Assembly: GCF_000611645.1 (NCBI RefSeq)
Contig: NW_014013590.1
Location: 4,194 to 55,766 of the forward strand
Direction: 5' to 3'
Length of the DNA stretch: 51,573 nucleotides
DNA from: Monoraphidium neglectum
Lineage: Eukaryota; Chlorophyta; Chlorophyceae; Sphaeropleales; Selenastraceae
How positions within the stretch are numbered: the first letter of the stretch is position 1; the number at the start of each line of letters is the position of its first letter. The translations under genes and the position numbers were made by a program. The notes under the pieces were generated by a model. That model saw nothing but the letters and a program-made list of their open reading frames with translations. It was not told where the DNA came from and did no database searches. Positions 37,549 through 48,648 of the stretch are shown piece after piece.

Positions 37549-39545
37549 ACCAGCCAGGCAGCAGCAGAAAGCGCACAGTGACGAGCACGGGTCGCAGCAG
37601 CTTGATCAACCCCGGCAGCAAGAGCAACAGGAGGAGCAGCAGACCGAACAGGCGGCAGAAGCAGCCACGCCACCTTCAACAGGGTCTTTGGGAGATGCAG
37701 CTCCAGCAGATGCAAGGGCAGCCGTGTTGAGGAGCGTCACCGCTGCAATCGAGGCGGCGGAGCAGCGCTTGCGGCCGGAGCAGGGCGCGAAGCGGCAGCA
37801 GCAAGGCGAGGCGGCTGCGGATGGCGTGCAGGACTGGCAGGAGCCGCCACGGCTGCGCCAGGCTCTCGGGACGGCTGCTGCAGGGGAGCCAGGCTGGCAA
37901 GGCGCAGGCTGGCCGCTGGATTGGGACCAGGCCGATGATGCTGCAGGGCAGACCCCAGGCCTGGTCCCTTTGGCGGAGGACCTCGCGGCCAGTGAGTCAC
38001 CCAACACCTTCCATGACGCCGCCCTCTCGCCTGGCCCCGCCTGCCATCCTGCCGCCGGCCCCAACCGCAAGCGCGGCGGGGTCAGTACCGGCGGCAGCGG
38101 CGACGCCAGCGGCAGCAGCAGCAGTTTCAGCAGCGTGGAGAGCTTTGCAAGCACGGCGAGCATCAGCGCAGAGCGCCCGCCCCCGCCGCAGCCCGACGTA
38201 AGCCGCGCTGAGGTGGCGCGTGGCGACGCGCCTTACGACGCCCGCCGGTACTCGTCGCCTGGCGGCGGGCGCGAGAGCCGGGGCTCTCACGGCGGCGGCG
38301 GGTCCTGCGGCGCTGAGGAGCGCGCGGCAGGGGACGGCAGCGACAGAAGCGAGGCCGCGCAGTCAAGCAGTTCCTGCAGCATGGGTGACGTGCAAATGCA
38401 GCCCATGAAGCTGGAGCAGCCCGAGTGGCAGCAGCAGTGGCGGGAGGCGACGTCTGGCAGCACGGCGCCTGCTGGTTGGGGAACTGCGGAGGCGCGCGAA
38501 TCAGATCTGAACGGGGGAGACGTCGAGGAAGCTGCAGAGCAGCCGTGGCAGTGGCAGCGGGGTGAGTGGGGAGCGGCAGCCCGCTCGCAGCCAGCGGCGC
38601 TGCTGCCGCCGCTTCAGCAGCAGCAGCAGCAGCAGCAGCCTGCGCACTGGCACGGCGTCCAGGCTTGCGAGCTCAGCGGCAGCGAGGAACTGAGCAGCAG
38701 CGGTGAAGACAGCGCGTGGGGGCACATCGTCCCGCCGGAAGGCGCCGGCAGCAGCAATGGACAAGCAGCAGCGCCTCCGCTTTGCGCAGGCAGCAGCGCG
38801 GGTGGCGGCGACATGGGTTCCAAGGGTCTCTCAGCCGCGCTGTCGGTTTTGAAGCAGCGCCAAAGATTCGGCCACAGCAGCGGCGGCTGCGGGGTTGCTG
38901 GCTCTGGTGGCCGCGGCGCCTTGGCCCCTGAGGCGCGGCAGCCGCGGCGCACGAGCAGCACGGGCAGCGCCTCCGCCGCAGCCGCTGCTGCCGCAGGCGC
39001 GCTCGCCGCTGCTGGGTCTGTGCAGCTCGTGCTTGGACACGGCGCCACCGGCGATATGGGGCAGGGGGCATGGCCAATGGGCGCGCAGAGGGGCGAGGCA
39101 TGGGGACGTGACAGCTCCAAGGCGGCAGGGAGTGCTGCCAAGCCGCATGTGCTAGCCAGCCCTTTTTCGCTCCCGCATCAGCAGCAGTGCGGGACGACCG
39201 CTCCCGGCAGCCCCCGGGCTCCAGACACCGTCCCCTTGGCACAGGCAGGCCCTGGCAAGCCGTGGCAGCGTGCAGCCTTGGTGCACACGCAGCTGCGTCC
39301 ATCATTGGAAGGGGAGCCTGGTGGAGCAGCTGCTGAGGCCAGTAATCGCCCCGCGCCGTGCTCCGGGCCTGGCTCCATGCGGCCCAGCAGCGGTGGCGGG
39401 TCGGTGCAGCGGGGGCTGGCACTGGCCAAACTGAAGCAGGATGTGCTGCGGCGGCAGCAGCAGCTGCGCTCAAGCTATCAGCCCCTGGCAGCAACACAGC
39501 AGCAGCAGGAGCAGCAGCAGGAGCAGCAGCAGCAGGAGCAGGAGG

Positions 39546-39577
<32 letters not shown>

Positions 39578-40576
39578 ACAGGTCAAAATGGGGAGGAGGA
39601 GCGGCAGCAGCAGCAGCGGCGGCGGCAGCAGCAGCAGCGAGCAGCAGGGCTCATGCAGCCCTGCCCGCAGTCAGCAGCTTCTGTCACGCCGCGCCGTCAA
39701 GCATGGCCCGCAGCGGTGCAAGCGGAGCCAGCACCCGAGGGACCGCCGCCCGCCGCCGGCCCGGCGCCAAGCGAGCAGCAGGCACAAGAGCAGCAGGGAG
39801 GCGAGGCGGGGCGCCAGCCCAAGGCGTTCCTGAAGCGCCGCACCAAGACCGTCGTGGGCAGCCGGGTTGACTGGTCAAACGTGCAGTCGCGCACTACCTG
39901 CCGTCTTGACGACACCTTCATCCCCATCAAGCCGTCCGCTGGGCGGCGCAGCAGCTGCGGTGGAAGCGGCGGCGGCGGCGGCCGCGATTGCGGCGGCGAC
40001 CGCAGCGGGAGCGGTACGACAGCTCAGGGCCGGCAAATGCAAGGCACCGGCCGGCAGCATGCATGGCGCGCCTCTGGGCTGGGCTACGCTGTTGATTACC
40101 ACGGCACGAGTCCCTACGGACACCACCAGGTGCACAGCGGCAGCGGCGGGACGCCCCGTGCGGTTGGTGGCGGCGGCGCCCCCACGGGCCCAAGTGGCGC
40201 GACGCCCCGCGGCAGCCACAGCGGTGGCGGCCCGTTCGGCCCTGGCGGAGGGACGCCTCGTGGCAGCCGTGGTGCTTCGGCGCCGGCGCGCTCGCAGTTC
40301 AGCGCGGCCACCGCGGCCTTAGCTGCCGCAGCCACGCCGCCGGCCCCGCCGCGCAGCTCCGGAGGCGGCGGCGGCGGGAGCAGGGGCGCGCCCGCCCGCG
40401 TCGCGGCCCCTGGCGGCAGCGGCGGCGGCGGGGACGTGGGCGCGCAGCTGCCGCCGCGGGAGTCCCCGCTTGATGACATCCTCAGCCACGTGTCGTCCCT
40501 GCTGCATGACTTTGACAGGATGTTTGCCGGCGGCAGTGGGTCCGGGACCTGCGGTGGGCCTGGCGTGCGGCCGTGA
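33100..40576 (+). CDS. Very large Gln/Ser/Ala/Gly-rich low-complexity protein, about 2,343 aa
   Basis: Not recognised. Four exons, all phase 0 with GT-AG: 33100-33111 (MASK), 33203-33280, 33431-35233, 35438-40576. The N-terminus contains a predicted helix (DMADYLQRMGQVLAAMEAQH) and a basic patch (ALYYERKTRR). The remainder is mostly disordered: polyQ at 33964-33993, 34437-34478, 37078-37112, 37497-37550 and around 39500-39640, polyA, polyG and acidic runs. Two C-terminal islands look conserved: KAFLKRRTKTV...RVDWSNVQSRTTC (about 39813-39905), and an amphipathic helix LDDILSHVSSLLHDFDRMF (about 40468-40530) ahead of the stop. GGTPR/GATPR repeats lie between them (40148-40270). The long uninterrupted 5.1-kb exon and consistent frame support a real gene despite composition. 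It is unlike a transposon protein. A scaffold, transcription or RNA-granule role is possible but unsupported. Confidence 0.8.
33964..33993. repeat. CAG (polyQ) repeat
   Basis: Ten uninterrupted glutamine codons inside the low-complexity gene. Confidence 0.95.
34437..34478. repeat. CAG (polyQ) repeat
   Basis: About fourteen uninterrupted CAG codons, ending in CAGAAGGAG. Confidence 0.95.
37078..37112. repeat. CAG (polyQ) repeat
   Basis: CAG run interrupted once by CGG, coding for QQRQ then polyQ. Confidence 0.9.
37497..37550. repeat. CAG (polyQ) repeat, longest in the gene
   Basis: Mixed CAA/CCG/CAG start followed by a long pure CAG run of about fourteen codons. Confidence 0.93.
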
Positions 40577-41324
40577 TCTGTCGTTTGACTGTGGTGGCGA
40601 CTGGTGGTTCGTGCACCGTTGTACAGGTGTGCCTTAAAAATTGCAGCGTGATTTATTTGTTCGCTAATAGTGGCTGAATGGCCAGTGTGTATATGGTGAC
40701 AGTTTTTTCCACAATGGTGGGTAAAAGCACCGGGTACAGTCAACTGCCTGGAGAGTGGCAGGTTGACGGGCAGATGAATAACACACGCAAGGGTAATCTG
40801 TCATAGGCTTGCCTGCAAAACATTGACTGCAACACTCTTGATCGGCCCAGCCTGCGACACGATTGGGCCGGCGCCCCCATGTGCGGCAAGCTGATCTTGT
40901 GTGTTTCATGGTACCCAAGGTTTGTTTCCTTCCATCCGTGGTTTTGAACATGCTGGATCTGACACCAGACCAGCGATGGACCCCCCAAGCTCCGGCAGCC
41001 GAGTGAGCCATGCAAACGGGTGTGGTGTGCGCGCATATCATGCGATCATGGCCTTTCAGCTCTGATGTGCACACTGTTGTTGAAAAATGCTCAAGGTACT
41101 TCACAACTGTGTGTTGCAACTGGTCTACACCAACCTGTCAATATTGTCACACCTCACCGATCCCAACAACCGCACAGGGCTCAGTCAAAACCTGAGTCAA
41201 TCACCACTGTTACATTCACACGATTAAACATCATGCCCATGCTGCATGGATGCACTTGCAGCGCCTAACTGGCCCTGGTGGCAGCTCAAAATCAAGGGTT
41301 GCGCTGATCCCCGCTCAATGCACG
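40577..41324. other. Convergent 3' intergenic region
   Basis: 3' flanks of the low-complexity gene (plus) and LSM6 (minus). No gene seen and no clear TGTAA for the plus-strand gene. Confidence 0.55.
41210..41214 (-). terminator. Candidate TGTAA poly(A) signal of LSM6
   Basis: TGTAA on the minus strand 111 nt after the LSM6 stop codon, a typical distance for a chlorophyte 3' UTR. Confidence 0.5.
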
Positions 41325-42291
41325 TCATTGCTTGACTGTGCTGATATACAACACTGGGGTTGCGATTGGGGCGTGACGCGGATGGGAGGGGTCCCGATTG
41401 TTGTTCAGACCCTAGTGCAGCACGAATCGCCCCACATGCATGGCTTTTGACAGGAAATTTTGCAAACAAATGGGGAAAACAGCCCGTCCTTGCGACGGGC
41501 TGTTTTCCAACATGCAAACAGCAAACGCCCACTAACATGCACGCATGCGTGCACATACACACAAACATACACATGCGCGTGCGCGCGTGCGCGCGTAGAC
41601 ACAAGAGAACCCTCACCGTTGTTGCCGCGTATGAAGGCGTCACCATACTTGTTCTTGAGCTGCCCGTTGACATACTCCTGCCAAGACCAAGTGCATAAAG
41701 CAAGGTTGAGAGTGGCGTCTGCCGTCGCAGCATCCAATTCTCCTGCCGTTGCGGCAGTACTTCCCGCGGCCGCCGCCTGTTTCACTGCACTTGTTACTTA
41801 TGTTGCACTCGCACAGCAGCTGCTGCCTAATCACATGCTGCCACACACGGGCCCTCCAGCCACACATGCGCGCGGGAGTATTGATGCTTCCCCGCATCCA
41901 CCAAGTACGTTGGTTCCCTGCGGCTCGCATTGTGTTTGGGGGCTGAGTCCCTGCAGCGCTGCTGCTGCCCTGATGTCGCTCCTCTCTGCCTGCCCGCACC
42001 TCTGTCTGCTCCATGGCGATGTTCATGTAGCCATCGAGGCATGCTAGCACCCCTGCAACGTTTGCGATTGGAAGCATTGCAGTCACGATGCTGTCTGACT
42101 GGCGGTGGGGCAGCAGGCAGCGAGAAATTGCTGATCGCCGCCGCAGACCGGCAAGGCTGTCAGTTCTTGCACGGCTCACCACGATAGTCGACGCCTGAGT
42201 TGAGCTTGACAATCACCGGCTTTCCCTTGATCGACTTAAGGAAGTCGGCGGGCGTCTTGGAGAGCCCCTGGGCGGCCGGCGCGTCTTCCAT
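41325..42291 (-). CDS. LSM6: U6 snRNA-associated Sm-like protein LSm6
   Basis: Complete gene, four exons, phase-consistent GT-AG: 42291-42180, 42052-42000, 41677-41617, 41353-41325; 84 aa against about 80 in other eukaryotes. After a short variable N-terminus (MEDAPAAQGLSK) the chain follows LSm6 closely: TPADFLKSIKGKPVIVKLNS, GVDYRGVLACLDGYMNIAME (Sm1), then QLKNKYGDAFIRGNNVLYIS (Sm2) and VKQ at the end. LSm6 is a subunit of the LSm1-7 ring in cytoplasmic mRNA decay and the LSm2-8 ring that binds the U6 snRNA 3' end in the nucleus. The last coding exon is only 29 nt. The third intron holds a perfect 15-bp hairpin. It is head-to-head with the RanBP2-RAP gene, start codons 378 bp apart, so the two probably share a promoter region. 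Confidence 0.97.
41474..41508. repeat. Perfect 15-bp inverted repeat (hairpin) in LSM6 intron 3
   Basis: GGAAAACAGCCCGTC, a CTTGC loop, then GACGGGCTGTTTTCC, with no mismatch. It lies between the exons ending 41617 and starting 41353. The U-rich/A-rich outer stem and GC inner stem would be stable in RNA on either strand. Confidence 0.95.
41579..41598. repeat. Alternating purine-pyrimidine (GCGCGT) tract
   Basis: GCGCGTGCGCGC-type alternation in LSM6 intron 3 directly after the donor, preceded by an ACAC-rich stretch. It is a potential Z-DNA segment. Confidence 0.7.
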
Positions 42292-42669
42292 CGCCACTGC
42301 TGCTCAGCCTCCCCAGCCACGTGCCGCTGCTGCGGCTGGTGTGTCTGTCAAGTCTGGCGACCCCTGCTAGCTGCGCTGGTACACTCGTGCGTCGAGCTCA
42401 GTATATTTCGCCTGACTAGATGAGGACGAGAAGCGCAAATGCACCGTAGATCACCTGTGCATGTGTATCACTTCCAGTTTCTTAACCATGTACTGATGCT
42501 GCAGGACGACACAACCTTCGATCACCTGAACATATCATAATATGCCACGGTCACTCGTTTGAAGCCCACCGTGTGACCTGATCTGGCTTTCGATCCTCAC
42601 GTGGACCAAGCATCACCGCAGCGTATATCAGAGGGCTAGACCAGGAGAGGTCCTGGATAGACCGAAAGG
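42292..42669. promoter_or_regulatory. Divergent promoter region of LSM6 and the RanBP2-RAP gene
   Basis: 378 bp between two opposite start codons with no open frame of note. It must contain the 5' UTRs and core promoters of both genes. No specific box was identified with confidence. Confidence 0.6.
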
Positions 42670-45427
42670 ATGGCGGACCGGCGAAGAGGTGGGCTCTCCA
42701 GTCCTGCCGCACTCCAAGCACAGCTACAACGAGCCTCAGGGGTGTGATGAAGCAATCTGACGGCACGCATGCACCTCTTTGTCCCGTCAAAGCAGGTGGG
42801 GGCGGCGGTGGTGGTGGCGGAAGAGGCAGTGGGGCGCTTCAGCAGCGACCTGGCGATTGGCTGTGCCCCGGCTGCGGGAACACCTGTTTCAGCTGGCGGG
42901 ACGTCTGCAACCGCTGCAGCACAGCAAAGCCTGCACCTGGCGGGGCTAGGGGCCGCTCATCACCGCGCGGCATGCCACCAGGTGCGTGGGCGTCGGGGGC
43001 TTGATTATTTGTGGGCGCTTGGCCTGGTGGCACTCCATGCCGTTGCTTTACATTGCCACTCATCGATGTTCCTTGAACCTAGAACTAGAGCCGCGTCAGA
43101 AGCTGTATAGCTGTGGGACTTCTAAAGCGCAGTGCTGGCGACTGTGGCCAAAGCCTTGGCCTGTAGGATGGCTGGGCAGGCGCGTCTGGGTCAAGGCTTT
43201 TTTATGTGTATCAGATCGGGCCAACCTTACAGGACTGAATGGGTCCCTTCGCCGTGGGCATGCATCTCAGCGGTGCACTGGTTGTCAGCGCATCGTAATC
43301 AGGCACAGCGCTGGGGAGGATTGGTGGCTGCCGGGGGTTGATGGAACCGTGAGTCTGGCAGCAGAAGGTGCACAAACTGCAAGGCAGCTGTGGCAACTGC
43401 ACTGGCGCTGGCGCTGGCCATGGCAAATTTCAAAGTACATTCAGAAAGACTAGAGTGTGAGCTTTGTCGTGTCTTGACTTGGCCTAGTACTGGGTACCAA
43501 TAGCGCCCGGAAAGCTGTCCCTGTGAACAAGGCAGCAACATGGGGTGTTTTGTTGCGAGATAGGCATCAAATTACATAATGTTGCAGAAGCAGCCTGACA
43601 CTGCTGGATGATTCGTCAGCAGTGGATGGGGCGGCCTGTGCACAGGTCTTCGTGGACGGGCGTGGGGCCCTCATCACCGTGTCGGTATGGCCTGAGGGCT
43701 CCCCATACAATAAGGTACTAGAGCTCTCCGTTCTCGCCACTTTTGCGAGCTGAGCTGTCCCAAACACCGTCAGCGAGTTGAGGGATAAGGAGTCGCTGCC
43801 AGCGGGTGTCTGTGGCGGCTGAGGACCAACTGCATGACGTTTGCGCGCACGCATCACCAGGTCTTGTTGCAAAATATCCAGCACTGGGTCTTGATATTGA
43901 TGAAAATGGTGGGAATTGCTATGTTTACCTGTTGGTCAATAATGGCCTTGCTGCAGGACCGCAGCCCTGCAGACGAAGGGTGGTTCCGCTGAAGCCAAGC
44001 ATGACTTGATTTCGGATGCAGAACCGCAAACAACTTCTGCATGGCCGTTCCTGCACGGCCGCACCTTCAACATGCCGCTGAGCACAGCTTGCTGCTGCCC
44101 ATTTGCAATGCTGCAATCTATAGGAGGGGGTCCGCCACAAGGCGACAGGAGGGCAGGCCCTCCAGGCGGGCCGGGGCTTGACCGCGGCCGGCATGGCGAC
44201 CGGCCGCCCCCCATGGGCCGCGAGCCTCCCGGCCGCCCCATGGCAAACGGCGGGGAGCCCCCCTCAAGGTTCAGCGGGGGCTATGCGCCCGCGCCAGGCG
44301 TGGGGCCGGGGCCCGCGCCTGTGGGCGTGCGGCCAATGAGCGGGGCTTTGGGGGGCCCAGGGTTTGGCCAGCAGGTGCAGCCGGGTCTGGCAGGGGGCGG
44401 CGCGTTTGGAGGCCCGCCACCGGCCGGGGGCGGTGCGTTTGGGGCGCCCGCGGCGGCTATGCAGCAGCAGCTGATGCAGCAGCAGCCGGTGGTGATGGCG
44501 CAGCAGCCGCTGCAGATGCAGCCGCGGCCGGGCGCGGGGCAGTACGGCGCACCCCCCACGGCAATGGTCCAAGTGGGCAGCCTCGTGCAGCCGGGGTTGG
44601 CGCCGCCGATGCGGCCGCAGGCGGCACCCCCTCAGCAGCAGCGCCTCCCCATGCCGCAGCAGCAGCCGGCGCCGGCCTTTGCGCCGCAGTCCGTGCAGGT
44701 GGCGCCCCATCAGCAGCCGCAGCAGCAACTCCAGCCACCGCCCGCGGGTGGCTTCGGCGCGGGAGGGGGGGCGGGCGCGTGGCAGGGCGCGGGACCGCAG
44801 GGGCCGGGGCCACGGGCGGGGCCCGGGCAGGGGGCGGGGGCGCCGCGCGGTCGGGAGGACCCGTGGGCTCGAGGCGGGGATCCTCGGGACGGCAGGGGGC
44901 CCAAGCGGCCGCGTTCCCCGTCGAGGGACGAGCAGCGGGGTTCAGGCCCGGGGCGCTTTGATGCCAGGGGCCGGGACGGGCCTGGTGGCGGTGCCGCGAA
45001 CAGGAATGGAAGGTGGGGCGATGCGGGCCCTGTGCCCGATGGGGCGCGCCAGCCGGCGCCGCTGCAGCAGCAGCACCAGCTGCCGCCGCAGCAGCCGCAG
45101 CAGGTGGCGCCGCAGCAACAGAGGGACCCCCGGCAGACGATTGCGGTGGTCTCATCCATGGCGGGCGGCGCTGGCCCGCAGCCGCTGGTGGCCGCGCAGC
45201 AGGGCGCGTGGCAGGGCCAGCAGCAGGGGGCGTGGCAGGTGCGGCCACAGGCCCAACAGAACGCGTCGTCGCTGCAGGCGCAGCAGGGTGGCGCCGGTGC
45301 TGGTGGTGGTGGTGGTGGTGGTGGTGGGTTGGGTGGGGTGATGGCGTTCACGCAGCAGCAGCTGCCGGGAATGCAGGTGTATCCCCCAACGATGCAGGCC
45401 CAAATCTTGCCCCGCCTGCCGCCATCA

Positions 45428-45458
<31 letters not shown>

Positions 45459-48400
45459 CGTCGACCCCGCAGCAGCGGCCGACGGCCCCACCGCAACAGC
45501 AGCAGCAGCAGCCTGCATCCGGTCAGCAGCAGCTGCCACCGCAGCAGCAGCTGCCACCGCAGCAGCAGCTGCCACCGCAGCAGCAGCTGCCACCGCAGCA
45601 GCAGCTGCCACCGCAGCAGCAGCTGCCAACGCAGCAGCAGCTGCCACCTCAACAGCAGCTGCCGACGCAACAGCAGCTGCCAACGCAACAGCAGCTGCCG
45701 CCAGCGGCCAGCCAAGGGTTTGCGTCCGGCGGTTCGGCAATCGCCTCACTCCTGCAGGCCCTCGCGCCAGGGGGCGCCATGCACTCGATGTACGGCGCTC
45801 CGCCCACAAACAACCCGCCCGCCGCGCCGCCGCCGGCGCCGGCCGCGCCGCCGCCGCAGCTTCTGACGGGTGTGATGGCCCCGGGGCGCCAGCTCAACCT
45901 GGCGCAGCCCCGCCAGCAGCAGGCTGCCGCGGACCACGAGCTCTGCCGCCGCGTCGCGGCCGCCGCGGCGCCCGCCGACGTGCTCGCGCTCGTGCCCCTC
46001 GCCGCTGCGTCGCAGTCCCCGCTGCCGGCGGCGCAGGCGGTCAAGAGGCTGGGCGAGCTGCGGGCGGGCGGGGCAGCGGTGGAGGCGGCGTCCCTGGGGG
46101 CGGTGAACGAGCTACTAGACGCGTGCCGCGCGCGCGCGCCGTCGTTTGGGCCGCGCGAGACCGCAGACGTCTCGGTGGCGCTGGCGCAGGCGAGCAGTGG
46201 TGGTTCCTGGGCGGTCGATTGGGGTCGGGGCGAACGGCGCGAGGGCGGGGACGCTCGTTAGGATTTTGGGAGGGTGGGTGCTGATTTGGGCTGCAGCTAG
46301 GGCGCTGCTGTTGCCTGAATGGGTCGCAGCGAGGCAAGCCCTCGTCGTTCAATTGGGGTGAATGGGCGTCTTGCAGCAAGGGCGAGCAAGCGCAGGTGGG
46401 GCATCCGCGTGAGGCAGACCGCTGGTAGTGTGCACCCTGCTGCTGCGCAGCGCAGCAAGCTGGTGGCCCAGGCATTTGGTTGTGCGCGGGCTGGGCCCCC
46501 GGTGCTGGGGCAAGCCTAGGTCGAGTGATGTCATGACTGGTCACTGCACGGCCGCTGAGTTGCAGCTGCGTACATGCTGCGCCTGCCGAGTGGCGGGCTG
46601 GCGTGCAGCAATGGTTGTGCGCTTATACAGCGAGGCAGTGTGATACCCCTTGTGAAGGGCAGGCAAACTTCAACCTGTGGTTTGAGTCGGCGGCAGGCGC
46701 GGCATGCCAGCTCCAACGCACGCCGCATATGCTGCGCGCGCAACACCCTCTGGTTTAGATCGGCTTCACCTGAATGTCACTCAGACGCGCGCCTCGACAA
46801 CGCTCACGTATCCTTAGCCACACCACCTTTGGCTCATCCCCTCCCCGAACCCTCCCGCGTCTCACCGGCCCCATGCATACCTCTCTCCTCCTGCCCTGCC
46901 CACCACCCAAATCCAGCTTGAGCTGCCGCCAGATGTCCACATGCTCGACCTGCTGGCGACACAGTGCCTCCACAGGATGGCGGACGCCACCCCAGAGCAC
47001 ATCAGCGCGACACTCAGCGGGTTCGCCAAGGTGGGGCCATGGGGAAGGGGGGCGACGCCTTTGGCAAAGCAGGGCTCGTGCGTCCAAGGGTCACGGTCGC
47101 GAAGAAGTGCATGAAATTGTGCTCAGCCTCTTGCTTTACCAAGTCGACATACCGCCATCACGCAACCCCAATAGTATTCTCCCTGGGGAGGCCCGAGGAG
47201 CACTGAAAGATGGCCAAACCTCCGCTGTTGCAACCATGCACGTTACCGCTGCAGGTCGGGTACATCCCAGCCACGCCCCTGCTGGCGGCCGCCGCCGAGG
47301 CCGCGTCGGCCGCGCTCACGCGCACGGGTCCCCAGGGTCTGGGGGCGCGCGACATGGCGGAGCTGATGTGGTGCTTCGCCAAGAGCGAGTACCGGCCGCC
47401 AGAGGCGCTGCTGCAGCGCGTGCTGCAGGTGGGGCGGGGTGGCGCGCGGTCATGCACTTGCCAGGGTGGCATGCGCAAGTACACGCCCATGTTCATCAGG
47501 GCTGCAGCTGACGCCTGGTGTCAATGTGAGAAAGTGTGGCTCAAAGCAGGAGCCACTGCCACTGCCCCCAAAGACGTGTGGCCGTGCGGCGGCCTGCCGA
47601 CCAACCGCCCTCCGCGCCCCAACCCCTCAAAACGCAGAGGTTTGCCCAGTCCCTGGGCGTCATGCCCGGCCAGCGCATCAGCCAGGTCCTCTGGGCCTTT
47701 GCCCAGTTTGGCTGCGCCCCGCCTGCGTCGGTGCTCACCTCCATCATGCAGTCCGCCACTGCAGCCCTGGCCACCTACCCGCCAGACTCCATGGCCCAGC
47801 TGCTGTCGGCCCTGCGGTCGTTCGGCTGCGCGCTGGCGGGCGGCCCGCTGCTGCGCGCGGCGGCGGAGCGCGCGCTGGCGGGGGTGGGGGGCTTCAGCAG
47901 CCGCGCGCTGGCGGATTTGCTGGAGGTCTTCGCCGCCTGCAGGTGGGTGCTGGGGTTGGCGGGAAAGTGGGCGCAGATGGGCTCAAGGTGAGGTGCCAGC
48001 AGAGCGCCTTGACCCACCTACCTATTGGCATGACGTCGAACTGTCTCAAGTGCGGCTTCCCTGTGTCTGTGCCTGATTTGGACAGGTTAACCCCTATACC
48101 GCCTCCCTGAGCTGTGAAACCCCCAAACCCCCAAAGATTCCAGCAAATTCCCAACAGCTCACAGCTTGCACGTCTTGGTGCCAAACCGCACACACCTGCA
48201 GTTCCTCACAGATCCGCCCACCTCGCCCCCCACACATCAGGTACCACCCCGGCATCGACCTGCTTCACGCCGCCGCTCAGCAGATCAGCGCCCAGATCTC
48301 ATCAGCCGACGCCGCCGGCGCGCAGCCCCCCCTGCCCGCGCGCGCGGCCGCGACGGTCGTGCGCTCCTACGCCGGCCTGGCCTTTGCGCCGCCCGCGGCG

Positions 48401-48592
48401 CTGCTGGCGCAGCTGCAGGCGCTGCTGCTGCCGCAGCTGGGGGACCTGGATCCTGCTGACGTGGCGTCCGTGCTGTGGGGCTACCAGCTGTTCCGCTCGC
48501 TGCCGCCGGCGCTGTGGAACGCGGCGTGCGAGGCGCTGGCGGCGGCGCCGGGCAACGGCGTGCCGGCCGCGGCGCTGGTGATGCTGTTTCAG

Positions 48593-48648
<56 letters not shown>

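Noticed and set aside
41474..41508. Rho-independent terminator
   Set aside because: The hairpin resembles one, but it lies in an intron of a eukaryotic nuclear gene, so a bacterial-type terminator is not credible.
45013..46284. 423-codon plus frame overlapping the RAP gene
   Set aside because: Alternative frame of the CAG/GCA repeat exon (poly-Ala). Only the other frame joins the zinc finger and the RAP exons.
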